NCBI GenBank assembly: GCA_034190875.2
Contig: CM067350.1
Span: 19,343,793 to 19,407,792, forward strand
Length of the DNA stretch: 64,000 nt
Direction of reading: 5' to 3'
Source: Urechis unicinctus
Lineage: Eukaryota; Annelida; Polychaeta; Xenopneusta; Urechidae
Below, in pieces: positions 22,800-33,179 of this stretch (the stretch's first letter is position 1; every line of letters begins with the position of its first letter). The notes under the pieces are model-generated. The model saw nothing but the letters and a program-made list of their open reading frames with translations, was not told the origin of the DNA and did not search any database. The translations under genes and the position numbers were made by a program.

Positions 22800-23400
22800 A
22801 AGGAAATATTTATTCTGCTCCAAATACCATGAAATGGCAAAAGAAGAATGCCCCGCCTATGAAAAAAGGTGTAATGTTTGCAAAGACTTCAATCACTTCA
22901 GCAACACCAAAATGTGTCCAAGATACAAGAGACAATTTCGAGGCAAAGTGAGACGAGTGCCCATGGTAGATGACCGGGAAGACACCAGCCCGTGCAGTAG
23001 CTTCTACTCTTCACACACGGATCAGGAGAGACCTCCAGTAAAGGGGTCTACTGCGAAATAAAGATGAATCACAAACCCCAGAAGTTCCAGATAGATTGTA
23101 GAGCTATTGTCAATGACCTACCAAACTCGCTCCTTACTGTTTCAACTAGGCTAAAGCTGACTGACGTGCCACTCAGAATGTGGAATAAGACTTTTGTGAA
23201 ACCTCTTGGTCAGACCACCTTGAAGCTAAAGAGCCGTAAAACTAAGAAGAAACACAGAGTCCGCTTCATAGTGGTTGAAGAAAATTTCACGCCCAGAATC
23301 AGCAAGACCAGTTCAGAAGTGATTAATCTGTTGACAGTAAACTGTGACAACTTCAAGAATGTCAACAGTGTCACAGCCCTGACCATCCCACAGTAACAGT
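22800..23400 (+). pseudogene. Gypsy-1 nucleocapsid zinc knuckle and protease remnant
   Basis: A zinc-knuckle-like segment, CPAYEKRCNVCKDFNHFSNT ending MCPR, lies at about 22849-22923. A protease-like segment follows at about 23085, where FQIDCRAIVNDLP stands in place of the usual FxIDxGAxxNxLP. The catalytic D-[ST]-G triad is therefore degraded (D-C-R). Sequence to 23395 (LTVNCDNFKNVNSVTALTIP) matches the linker before RT in this Gypsy group. Confidence 0.6.
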
Positions 23401-23965
23401 ACCCGGACTTATTCAGTGCGAAAAGTTTCCTGTTACATCTAGATGTAGACCAGACCATACCACCAGTCATATGCCCTCCCAGACGTATACCAGTGTCAAT
23501 AAAGAAGACAGTTCAAGACAAGCTAGAGGACATGGTGAAGAAAGATATCATTGAACGAGCTGATGAACCATCCACTTGGGTCAGCCAAATGGCTGTCACT
23601 ACTAAGAATAATGGAGATCTACGGATCTGCTTAGATTCCAGACCCCTCAGACGAGAACACCACCCCATGCCATATTGGCATTATGAGTTAGAGGAGAAAT
23701 CAAGACCACTCACTATGTTTCAGAAACCGTTTAAACGGTTCCGCTGGAAGTGCATCCCTTTTGGATTGAATGTCAGTGCTGAGACCTTTCAGAAATGTTT
23801 GAAACAAACGTTAGAAGGGCTAAGAGGTGTGGAATGCATTGCAGATGATACACCGTCACGGAAGCAGAAGCAGACCACGACAAGAACCTGGAGGCTCGGT
23901 TCAAAAAACGCCATGGAGAATGGCCGGCGATACAAAGTGTCCAAGTGCGAATTTAAGACAACATA
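23401..23965 (+). pseudogene. Gypsy-1 reverse transcriptase, defective
   Basis: The frame from 23493 reads QDKLEDMVKKDIIERADEPS, WVSQMAVTTKNNGDLRICLD, then FRWKCIPFGLNVSAETFQKC and GLRGVECIADD. These are the fingers and palm blocks of Ty3/Gypsy RT. Several catalytic blocks are missing or shortened: the segment carrying the first aspartate, normally between the LDxRxLN and LPFGL motifs, is deleted. The YxDD box is reduced to ADD at about 23842-23850. A stop follows at 23964. It copies RNA to DNA in intact relatives but cannot here. Confidence 0.75.
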
Positions 23966-24085
23966 GACTGAATTCCATGGCCACTTAATCACCAAGGACG
24001 GACTAAAACCAGACCCTTAAAAGATCAAAGCCTACTTGATATACAGTCACCCACCAATGTATCAGAAGTCTGAACACTACGTGGC

Positions 24086-24606
24086 ATGGTTGGATACTTG
24101 TCGAGATTTCTCTCAAGCCATTCCGAGACCGTAAAACCCATCAGTAGGTTAACCAAGCAGGACACTCCTTGGCACTGGGGAAATGAACAGCAAACATCCT
24201 TAGTGAAGTTGAAGACGGACATGACTATGACACCAGTACTGGCATTCTATGACAGCAACAAAGAATTGGAATTACAGTGTGATGCCAGTCAGACCACTCT
24301 GGGAGCAACCATTGTACAAGACGGTAGACCTGTTGCATATGCCAGCCGTGCACTAACTGAATGTGAAACCTGATATGCCCAGATAGAAAAAGACCCTGTT
24401 TGAAGCATGTGCTCTTGAACCCTTTGGTCTTTACACGTATGGGTGGAAGACCATCGTTCACAATGATCACAAACCGCTTGAACCTATACTGCTAAAGCCA
24501 TTGGACAGAGCTCCAAGACATCTACAAGGTATCCTGATGAAGATTATGGAATATAACAAACAAATGCATTGGATGCCTGAAAAGGAAGTTTGTATAGCTG
24601 AGGATG
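24086..24606 (+). pseudogene. Gypsy-1 RNase H region, truncated by element B
   Basis: MVGYLSRFLSSHSETVKPI and LTKQDTPWHWGNEQQTSLVK are the thumb/connection region. ELQCDASQTTLGATIVQDG then RPVAYASRALTECE is the RNase H start with its catalytic aspartate. Degraded sequence to about 24600 (MPEKEVCIAED) corresponds to the usual PGKEVYIADTLSR end of RNase H. There, TTAA and element B interrupt it. Stops follow ECET. Confidence 0.75.
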
Positions 24607-24783
24607 TTAAAGGGTAAGTAATAGCTAAAATATGATTTTTCGGGATCATATAAAAAGCGATTTTCTTATCAATAACTTGCAGTTATTTTTTCGATTCGAC
24701 GCGTAGTAAACAAGAAATAAGCAAACACAAACAAATCATTTCAATACTTACCGACCACACGCGGAAGATGAACGAAGGCACTG

Positions 24784-24791
24784 TGACGTCA
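24784..24791. promoter_or_regulatory. CRE-like palindrome TGACGTCA, left subterminal region of B
   Basis: It lies 173 bp inside the left end and corresponds to 16271-16278 in element A. The adjacent ATATGTCACC is also conserved. Confidence 0.5.
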
Positions 24792-25410
24792 TATGTCACC
24801 GCCGTTTCTATTTGCGAACTATCTGTCGTACTAATTAATCGCTATTTACAGACACTCACAAGCGTTTTTTGATCCATGGTTTCTTGAGATTCTGTGAGTG
24901 TACTCATCTTTACATTTCCCACATTAAAGTCGAGTTAGATTTCATTAGTTAAGTTTCTGTGCTGATTTTAAAAAACAAAATGTGAAAATTGTAGCAGCGG
25001 TGGAATGTTGCCTTTTGAGACGTTTCTGTGGTGGAATATATGGAAAAGGGGTTTTAAGCTATGATCCTTCTTCGTAGACAATTAAGTTAAGCCTGTTTCC
25101 ATTACTGGAACTCTAGCTATCGCTTGTCTGCATAGGAAAGTGTTCAGAATTTGCTCTTGCCCATTGACAAAATTGACATAGCCGGTAGTGATCTGTGTGG
25201 GGCAGTTTTAGTTTTATAAGGCTGTTCCACAGATAACATATATATTTGTCTGGTAAGGCTGCCACATGTAGATGTTTTCTTGTCTGACAGTAGCTTGCAC
25301 TTGTTCTAGAAAATCATCGGGCGATACCCAGTGCTCAGCCTTGGCCTGCTGTCAAATTTGCTCCATATAACTTTACCCTTATGTCTTCCAGTCTGTATAA
25401 TCGTGGTGCG

Positions 25411-25658
25411 AATATGTGAGGCCCATTACTGTAATAATTCGCATCTAACAAGACATAGTGAGCATGTTTTCCCGAGGGAATTATGTGTATGTTTATGCGG
25501 GATATGTAGAGGGAATGATACAGAGCCTTCTTGAACAATTCTCAGCTATTCCTACCCTGCTCAAGAATTCCATTGGAGAACTCGGGGGAATGAACCAGGA
25601 GCACTACCCTGACAATGAGGAGGCCGAGAGGCAGCATATGTATAGGTTTCTTCTTTAG
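25411..25658 (+). pseudogene. Conserved plus-strand exon of element B (partner of 16949-17196)
   Basis: The 66-residue frame starts at 25458 and differs from element A at two bases only (R to G and I to M). The flanking sequence has more changes and indels, such as AGGTGATGATG against AGATGATG just after the stop. The protein family is unknown. The upstream acceptor-like CTTCCAG is preserved near 25390. Confidence 0.5.
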
Positions 25659-26024
25659 ATTAGCCATGTAGTAATGTTTCTAAAGATGATGAATGATGGT
25701 GGTGATGGGGTAGGGGAGGGGTGGTGATGGAGTTGATGGTGGTGGTAGAAGCATCATATTGGTGGTTGGTCTATTGATATTTGCTTCTTTTTACAAGTAA
25801 TATCTAAGCTCTATTTATTTTTCAGCTTTGGTTTCAGCTAAGTCAAGCTTGTAACATTTAATTTTACCCGTCTGTTAACAGGTGCACAAGGACATAACTA
25901 TTCCGTATCATCATACTTGCAAAAAATAAATGGTAAATATTGGAGTTGAAATTCACTTTCAACATCAAAGGTCATTTCAAACTCGCAATGTATGATGACG
26001 AACAGACATTGGAGTTTAAGATGC

Positions 26025-26131
26025 TATCACCCAAATGGCACCACCGTGCATAGCACACGGTGGGATTTGAACTTGCCACATTTGGGCGACTAGACAAACA
26101 CCCACGCTGCTAGACCACAGCTGCCGGCCCA
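26025..26131 (-). mobile_element. tRNA-derived SINE head inside element B
   Basis: This is the orthologous insertion to 17560-17671. The B box GTTCAAATCCC is at 26062-26072 and the head GGGCCGGCAGCTGTGG is near 26131. Presence at the same place in both elements dates the SINE before their divergence. Confidence 0.65.
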
Positions 26132-26714
26132 TCATTGGTGAGGTTTCCGTCACAATATGACCTCTGATGTTGTAGGTTATGTTAAACAACAATAGTATGG
26201 CTTAATGTCTTAAATTGAATGTTAAATGGGTCTAAGTTAAGCTAAGTTGAGGTGCAACTCAAAACTGCTATAGTTTTCCTCTTTGTGGTTTGCTGAGAAC
26301 TAATCTTGTAAATATATATGTTGGACTGGTGTATGTATTTTGTCATTTCCATTAACATGCACAAGTGAATAAGAACCAGTCATTTGTAAGTAGTTGTGAA
26401 CAGAATTGAATAAGCATTACTTGTATAATGTGCCTACGAAATTCAATCATGACTGTTAACATACTGTTATTCGAGTGATACAACATCTTTTGTACAATAA
26501 ACATGATACAGGAAGATGCATATGTCCTGCAGGTATGTCGTGATTTTGGAATTGATGCTTCCTATCATTTTATGCATATAGTATAATAAATTAGGTGGAC
26601 TGCGCTTAACTGAATTTTGTTGCTGGTTGTCATCAGTGTGTAGTATCATCTATAGGTTCTAATATTTTTGAGGAAAGCTTAATGAAAATAAATAAGACAC
26701 ATTATACTTTTTTG

Positions 26715-27480
26715 TCCCTTTATTATTACCATGCTGGCAGTTTGAAACCAACATAAACTGATTCGTCCTTGGGGAAAATATTATCTAATTCTCAGTACAG
26801 CATAGACTGACAGTGGCAATCTGTGATGTCGGCCTAGATACCCCCATCTCCACTGTACCAACTGCCGATACGTTGTGAATCGGAATAACCTGCAATATAA
26901 AGATATCTTTACTACTTTTCATTCAGTAAATGAATATTTTTCATCAGGTTTCATCTGAACCAGACCATTTATTTAGAATACTCATTCATGGTGAGTAGCA
27001 TGTTTCTTCTTGTACCTCTGGCAATTAGCACTATATGCTATTTCGTGTGTCCAGGGACAAGGCAACCAGAGACATGGGTTTGCTGTAATACAGGCCACAC
27101 CCATAGATTTTACTTTCTAGAGAACTTCTTGGCAGCATTTACTCTATGCTTCTGTAAGCATTGGCCCTCATGAGCACCTAGTACAGGGCATATATACAAT
27201 GAATAACTAGTTTTTCAGCCCAAAAGATTAAATTGACATTAAATATGAATAAGAAGATGATCTCAAGCAAGACTTAGACTACTGTGGAATCAAGAGTAAA
27301 ATATCTGCAAATGGTAGGAAATTATGTGCCATTACAAAGTGTTGTTACCCAGACGGCTTGTCTTAGCTGGAAGCTCAAACCTGTGTGGCTGTATGCCCCC
27401 ACAGGCTACTAGTTCCTCTTCTTGGTGAGAAGAATACTCACTGCTGTATATGAGGAAGATGATGACATTTCGCTCCTTCG
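26715..27480 (-). pseudogene. P2X7-ballast-like gene of element B, three exon remnants
   Basis: Minus-strand order is as follows. Near 27356-27470 is an N-terminal exon with EEELVACGGIQPHRFELPA, matching the IxPYxFEP start of the invertebrate ballast-domain family, plus a nearby serine-rich start in another frame. Near 26985-27175 is the zinc-cluster exon, with GPMLT, SKCCQEV, CITANP and EIAYSANCQRYKKKHATHHE, with stops. Near 26715-26840 is the C-terminal exon with AVLRIR, a stop, then FPKDESVY. The exons correspond to 18936-19150 and 17977-18161 in element A. No transmembrane or channel sequence accompanies them. The copy is dead, but its exon order supports the gene model. Confidence 0.6.
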
Positions 27481-27545
27481 ACATATAATAAAACAAAATA
27501 TGATGGCAGTTATGCACTACACTAGGTTTACTTAATAAATGTAGA

Positions 27546-28195
27546 CCTAATAAGGACAAGATAAAGTATGTATGATTGAGGTTGGTACAAAGAACTTTTT
27601 TAAGGCGTTGAACTCTTTAAAGGCAAAGTGCAAAAGCAAACAAGGATCCTCCAGTCCAATGCAACGTCTAAACAACAGAAGGTGAAGATCACTCATCCCT
27701 CAGTACCTTGATGCATATTACACGAAGTGAGCCCTATTGTATATCATTTTGTGAGGACTAGTAATGCAGAACCAGTTGGTTTGATGTTTAGTTGTATCAT
27801 TATACTGTTTATCTGCCTTTATTTTTGCTGATGCCTAGAACTATATAGGAAAGTAGGGTATGTGACACGTGTCTGTGTACAGCTAGAATTTCTTAGCTTT
27901 TCTTGGACTTCACTTATGCACGCTCTTCGTTATTGTAAAGTTACTCACTGCCTGTAGTTGCTGGAGTGGGGACTAATCAGAGGAAATTAACGCGAGTCCT
28001 GAAGTAGAGTTGCTTATTTTGTTTATTTAGATTTCAACAATGAAGCTCCCTGAAATCTCGCGGTCCGAATCGTTTCTCTGACTAGATGAATCTCCCCTTG
28101 ACTAACCCATCTGGACCTTATAAAGGGTCCCGCGGGTCAGGCTTAAACAATCCCCGCATGACAGGACGAGTCCATTTGGAGGGTGGACCCGCCTG
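27546..28195. other. Unassigned sequence between element B and the Gypsy-1 3' end
   Basis: It should hold the right end of B and the integrase of Gypsy-1, but neither is recognisable. GC-rich sequence from about 28060 may be the end of pol. Confidence 0.35.
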
Positions 28196-28323
28196 CAAGG
28201 GGAGGGGTGTAATGTAACCCGGGCTCTCGTGCTGATAATTAAAGGGGGAGGCTTTTTAAGAACGTATGAGCCAAAATAGTATTATAACATCTGTTCATTT
28301 CAAGAACACAAGCAAGTAATACA
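28196..28323 (+). repeat. Polypurine tract and short 3' LTR candidate of Gypsy-1
   Basis: The purine tract AAGGGGAGGGG (28197-28207) is followed by TGTAATGTAACCC at 28208. A TG...CA unit ends at 28323. Its last 30 bases resemble the sequence before the Gypsy-1 primer site at 20276-20305. At about 116 bp it would be an unusually short LTR, perhaps internally deleted. Confidence 0.45.
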
Positions 28324-28494
28324 GATATCAACATTTTTAAATATCTCATTTTTGTACCATAGACGTACTGCTTGAAAAATAGATTTAAAAGCGATAATTT
28401 GTTAATAATTACCCTAAAGCTTTACTCATAATGATACACTGGGTATTATCCATATTCAGATGAGTTTAATAACGCGTCTGTATTCAGTTTCCTC

Positions 28495-28809
28495 TTGGGA
28501 AATATGTTCCCTACCTATTTGGCTATCACAGGTCGATCTGCTTGTGTCATATTCCGAGTATTGCGTCAATCTCAAACACCACTATCGATAGCAAGGGCGA
28601 CGCTTTGTTATAAAGATAATCGAGGCAAAGTAACTACATTCAGCCACACTGACCAAGATATGTTAGAGCTTGAATTACTACCTAATATTGTGGTTGATCA
28701 AATAGCCATCTCCGCCAGTTGTCCTCTCAAGAAAAAAGGGAAACAGATATTTATGATGACATTTTTCTTTAAATATGAAAGAACGTGTGTTCTTATATGC
28801 TGGGTATAA
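28495..28809 (+). CDS. Open frame of unknown function, 104 codons
   Basis: An open plus-strand frame begins MGNMFPTYLAITGRSACVIF and runs to a TAA at 28807-28809. The middle (VLRQSQTPLSIARATLCYKD and NRGKVTTF) has a balanced composition and could be an exon of an extracellular beta-rich domain. No motif is convincing. No acceptor or donor could be assigned and no neighbour explains it. It lies between two retrotransposons and may be chance. Confidence 0.2.
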   Translation: MGNMFPTYLAITGRSACVIFRVLRQSQTPLSIARATLCYKDNRGKVTTFSHTDQDMLELELLPNIVVDQIAISASCPLKKKGKQIFMMTFFFKYERTCVLICWV

Positions 28810-29658
28810 GTTGGGAAATGACTTCACTGTTACATTGCATAACGCAGCAACTAGTAGGCTTTTTAATGACTTCTCAGGATAACATGTAGCATTATATATC
28901 GGTGTAACTGAAAATGCCTCTTTAATAAAATTTGTGCTCGCATAATGACATTTGTAATTCGCATTAATTTTTGTGGAATAATTGAGTCTGTGAATCACCC
29001 AGTCATCATTAAAAAAAAGGCATGACATGGTATACTTGAATAGTTTCGAGAGAATTTTCACTTCAACACTTGTTCCGGTACATTATGTTGCTGAATTTCT
29101 TATCACCAACACCTGATCAAGGTATTACATTCACATCTGTTCTGCCATGAATCGGTATGATGAAACTTGAAAACGTCAAAACGTTCAAGATATGAATTAT
29201 AAGTTGAAATTCCCGGTGAATGCTAAGTTGCACCTGATATTGGGGTAATTATTATATTTAAGATACCTGATGCTAGTAATACTCACGCCGTTTGCGGCAA
29301 GACGTGAAATGATGCGCTAATGCTAGTGTCACCTAGCTGCTGTAGTGTTTCAGCTTTCACGCCATTTCCTGTTGTGTGCTGAATGTTTTGATAAATATGT
29401 TATATGCCAAAGCAAGAACTGCAAATGTATAACTTCAGCTGCTTAGCGGTAGGGATCCATTGATCAAATATATGATCAATGGTGACATGAAGGGTTTCAA
29501 AGATCTAGACGTTTAAATTATAATCATTGCTTTCCTAGTATATAGTATTCGTCTGATGTACTTCATCCATGGTTATGGTACGTTTCATGAAAACATGGTA
29601 TTTCATTATTATGAAATTATATTTAATTGGAAGATAACATGTCTCCATTCTGCACCTG
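28810..29658. other. Anonymous AT-rich sequence
   Basis: No feature was recognised apart from short AT-rich inverted repeats near 29460-29480 (TGATCAAATATATGATCA). Confidence 0.4.
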
Positions 29659-30530
29659 TTAATACATCCTCACACAGAGGTCGTTTTTTTATTGTCCGAC
29701 AAACCGTACCTCTGTCAATTGGGCAAACATGATCACACTGGCTCCCACTCTCGAAAGAAGCAACAGGGCACTCTCAATTATGTCCAGCTGTTGACCTCAA
29801 TTAGGCAACTATCTTGGGCTAACCTGCTTGAGCTAGAGATGTAGGCAAACTTAAATTCCCTCCTTGTTACATCTAGGGGAACCACTGTTTCCGTTAGGCT
29901 AAGCACTTCCGGGGACGGGCCTCAAAGTCATAAATTGGGTTCCTGCATCTTCCTCTCCATGACGGCAGCCTAGCACACAACAACATCAGCGGTAGCAGCA
30001 ATAGCAACTACGAACTTCCCGCCCATGCATGTCCACCCTTTCTGATGAACATACCTTTTAACTTTTACAAATCAATGTTATCAACATCGCTGTTTATCTT
30101 GATATTTACCCTCTCCGGGGGATTTCTCATTATTTATTGTCATTTCGTAATTCAAAATTATTTATAATATGTCATGTCATTAGTTAGTGTTACGTGATCG
30201 ATCGTGTAACGTTATGATTAATTCTTTGTATTATATTTGATTATGCAATGCATAATCCCCTTGGTCGGCCCAAGTCTATTGTTTTGATGTGTTCGTCTGA
30301 TTTAACGACCATTTTATCCAGATTAAAGGCTACGGTGCCTTACGTATTACAAACAAGCAACGTGCGAGCGGCCCAATGCGTGCCATACGTGTAGTGATAT
30401 ATAAGCGTTATGATGTGTAACACTATGACTATAACATGAGCTGTTCTGAGGACTTGCATCACCTTGACGTACCACTGCAACCGGCTGTTGTAATAAAAGC
30501 TTTATTTACTGTTCAAATGATCCCATATCA
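29659..30530 (+). repeat. Probable 5' LTR of Gypsy-2
   Basis: The right border is supported: GTTCAAATGATCCCATATCA precedes the primer site at 30536, and the related GTTCAAATGATCCCATTCCA is at the 3' end of the element (35479-35500). Inside are a TATA-like ATATATAAGCG (30399) and AATAAAAGC (30492). The left border (TGTTAATAC at 29663) is a guess. Confidence 0.4.
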
Positions 30531-30768
30531 TTAAATGGTGGCTGCGGTAATGCAGGTTAAACCCTGATCCTACTCACGTAAGTGATCAGTGCCGTTTTGA
30601 CCCGATCCTGCGATTCTGAAGCGCTTTGTCATCCACCGTCAGCGTGCATGATATCAACAATCTAACCAACGTCCCACATCCACCTGCGCGACCGCGTTCC
30701 AGAAAAGAACAAACGTCTTCACAAGTATAACGAAAGTCTAAAATGCCCCAAAATGGACTGGGAGAGCA

Positions 30769-32269
30769 GAGGCCGTATCCATAAAGAAACTTAAGTCCGC
30801 AAACTCAGTTTTTTGAGACGGCAAGCTGAGCTAGCTGTCTGTATCCACAAAGAATCTTAAGTCTCCTAACATGCTCAACTCTGAGTCAGCTAAGTAGCTG
30901 ACTTAAGTTCGCTAGCTCAAAATTAAAAATTGCGGTCCAACGGTAATGTTTCCAGAAAAATGCTTTCACAGATCTAAATAAGAACATGTATGTTCTTAAA
31001 ATGAACCAAAACATAATCAGCTGTTCGTTATTTATGACACATCAATATTTATCGGGATATTTGAATTATTTATGCAGCAAGTTGTTTTTGTAAAAATGAA
31101 GCGGGGAATTCTTCACAAACAATCGGGTCACTTAGGAGAGGCTGTTATTTCCTAGAAAGCGAGGCAGCTTGCTGTAGTCTAGCTCCGAATTAGGAGTGTT
31201 TTGCGGGATAATCTGAGTGGATGAGAGTTTCCAAGTGAATAGAATATCTATTCACGATTGGTCATGTTACAGATAAATTTAATCAAAACAACGGCGCCAA
31301 GATTCACATTTCGTATTATTGAATATAAGAAAAACAGGTGCCAAGCCTACAAGTCTATGAATCCACTTCATGATAACATGGCAGATATCGAAAGTGCCCC
31401 CAAAGCACACCAACGACAAGGGTTATTTTGCGATAAAAAAAATCCATTTTATACGTCAAAGACAACGACACGTCATAGTCTAATGACGCGCAGTGACAGA
31501 GTAAGGTGCGAATTCCAACAGACTGTCAAACAACAAAACTCAACAAGGATTGTTTGTATTTATCGTGGAATAATAATGTTATTAGTGCAAGCATGGTCGA
31601 TGGAATTATTTCCCTATCGTGTGGATTAGCCGTGATTATATTTCCGATTATAAGACCTATTAAGTGTGTAAATCGTCTCCATAAGAAACAGTGCCGTTGG
31701 CGTTGTGAACTTGTGTAGTTGTGCTCACGTTCATGGATAACAATTCCGTAGATCGGAGTGCTGAGAATATGTGTTATTGAAACTCGTGGCCAAGGGCTGG
31801 ACCGTATATTATACTTGATATCATATAATAGTGTACAGTCTGATTGAATAAAGGTGAGTGACATATTCATAAACAACCGGTTTTAAGGCTATTTCTTTTT
31901 TACTTTGTTTTGATAAACGATAACGACGGTTGGTCTAGACCATATTATATAAAAGAGTCAAGGCTAGACTACTTCATTTCCATCGTCTTAATCGATCATT
32001 CTTCGCCATTTTATTCCATTTTCTGTCTAATGAACACATAATAACATATTGTTTCCTTTTACTGTAAGACACAAACTATGATTGTGATGGTACATGTGTA
32101 AAATTATAGCCACTAATCTTTTTTGGCTGTTTTCCAGCCCTGAGCTGGCGCTCTCAGCTGAGTTCGCTAACAATTGGCTTTGTGGATACGCCTGAGTTCG
32201 CGGACTCAGGTTAGCACGCCGACTCAAGTTAAGACGACTCAAGTTAAGATTCTTTATGGATACGGCCCC
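30769..32269. mobile_element. TIR element T1, copy in Gypsy-2 gag, 1501 bp
   Basis: The TIR is GGGGCCGTATCCATAAAG (left end GAGGCC here) followed by CTTAAG-containing subterminal repeats. A second, inner copy of the terminal motif, GTATCCACAAAG, lies about 70-90 bp inside both ends. The gag frame reads MDWES before it and GDFVENLGAFKTRMDL after it, so the insertion site is clear. No target duplication is obvious. A second copy is at 40409-41871. No transposase was recognised, so superfamily is left open. Confidence 0.8.
31258..31629 (+). CDS. Open frame inside element T1, unknown, probably not protein-coding
   Basis: A 123-codon plus frame contains MADIESAPKAHQ and STRIVCIYRGIIMLLVQAWS, ending MELFPYRVD. 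The copy in the other T1 element (41028-41285) keeps the second half nearly unchanged (MELFPNRVD) but is shifted in the first half. Opposite-strand frames are equally open. The shared open frame may only reflect recent common origin of the two element copies. Confidence 0.2.
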   Translation: MVMLQINLIKTTAPRFTFRIIEYKKNRCQAYKSMNPLHDNMADIESAPKAHQRQGLFCDKKNPFYTSKTTTRHSLMTRSDRVRCEFQQTVKQQNSTRIVCIYRGIIMLLVQAWSMELFPYRVD

Positions 32270-33020
32270 AGTTCCGGTGACTTTGTGGAAAATCTTGGTG
32301 CATTTAAGACTCGAATGGATTTATCTTTTGAGGACCACAACTTAACTCGTATTTGTCAAGAGGGCATGAAACGCATATTGTCTTCTAGCCCTACAAGACG
32401 TCTGAGGTATATATTTATATTACCGTTTGACTGGAGCTAATTGTCTTCTGGCCTCATTTCAACTGACCATAAGCAACCTGAGAAACTATGGAAACCGTTT
32501 GAACAACAACTTGATGCATCAGTGAAAATAAATTTTCGTCGCAGACAAGAGTTTTCATCTATCAGACAGGAAGAAGGAGAATGCATTAATGCCTACATTT
32601 CAAGGTTGCGGGAGAAAGCCATTAAATGTAATTTCCCAGGCAATGAACTGGATGATCATCTGATTGAAATGGTCGGCTTGTGGACAGTGTAGGAAGAGTT
32701 TCGAAAAAAAAAAATTAACAGAACCAGAAATATTTCCTATTACAGATGTTATTGAGAGAGGTCGTGAATATGAGGCTATATCAACATCTCGGTCAACCAT
32801 AAAAAAATCTTCGACCCTAAGTTATCACACGCCATAAAGCAATGAATAACATACGAACAACAATATGGGGAAAACCACAGACACCTACGGCAACAACAAA
32901 ACAATGCGGTAACTGGACTCAGCCATCTGCCTCACAAATGACCTGCGTTTGGAGCCACTTGCAATGCCTGTGGAAAGCAAATCCACTGGAAAAAAATTTG
33001 CAGAGCACGTCCTGGTAGAC
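32270..33020 (+). pseudogene. Gypsy-2 gag with zinc knuckle
   Basis: After the T1 insertion the frame resumes with DFVENLGAFKTRMDLSFEDH. A further gag block, RRRQEFSSIRQEEGECINAY then ISRLREKAIKCNF, lies at 32540-32640, typical of Gypsy gag capsid (RxxFxxxxQxxGExVxxYxxxLRxLAxxC). A CCHC knuckle CNACGKQIHWKKICRARPG is at about 32959-33015. Stops near 32438 and 32690 and an A-run near 32706 break the frame. Confidence 0.75.
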
Positions 33021-33179
33021 ACCCGAACAAATCTGATAAAAGTAAATTTGGTAGAACAGGTGCAAATAAACCTGTGCATGAAATCAGCTTGAATGAAATC
33101 AACTTGCACAGTGTTGAACATCATGATGAGTCCAACCTCTTCCATTCCATGCTCAGTCATCTAAAGCTGATAGGAAGGA

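Larger units (their letters stand above)
20306..24606 (+). mobile_element. Gypsy-1: Ty3/Gypsy retrotransposon, 5' LTR-proximal to RNase H, split by element B
   Basis: Order on the plus strand: primer site, a long leader of about 1.7 kb, gag from ATG 22038, zinc knuckle, degenerate protease, reverse transcriptase and RNase H. The RNase H stops at the TTAA where element B begins (24607-24610). Integrase is not visible on the far side of B. A likely 3' end (polypurine AAGGGGAGGGG and LTR) is at about 28196-28323. Several stops and frame changes show it is dead. Domain details are in the next entries. Confidence 0.8.
24611..27545. mobile_element. Element B: second copy of the A-type TTAA transposon, inserted in Gypsy-1
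   Basis: The left end AGGGTAAGTAATAGC follows TTAA at 24607-24610. Colinear, highly similar sequence to element A runs from there to about 27350 (A 16103-19300), including the plus-strand exon, SINE and ballast-like exons. B lacks the 600-bp MU1 insertion. Past 27355 it retains an N-terminal ballast-like exon that A does not show. A right TIR was not found, so the end given is approximate. B lies inside the Gypsy-1 RNase H region and so is younger than that retrotransposon. Confidence 0.75.

Noticed and set aside
26996..27173. Plus-strand hydrophobic frame beginning MVSSMFLLVPLAISTICYF
   Set aside because: It is antisense to the zinc-cluster exon of the ballast-like gene in element B, whose minus-strand text matches a known domain pattern.
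27600..27640. Candidate right end of element B (TTTAAAGGCAAAGTGCAAAAG)
   Set aside because: The orientation is wrong for a right TIR and the match to AGTGCAAGTAA is partial.
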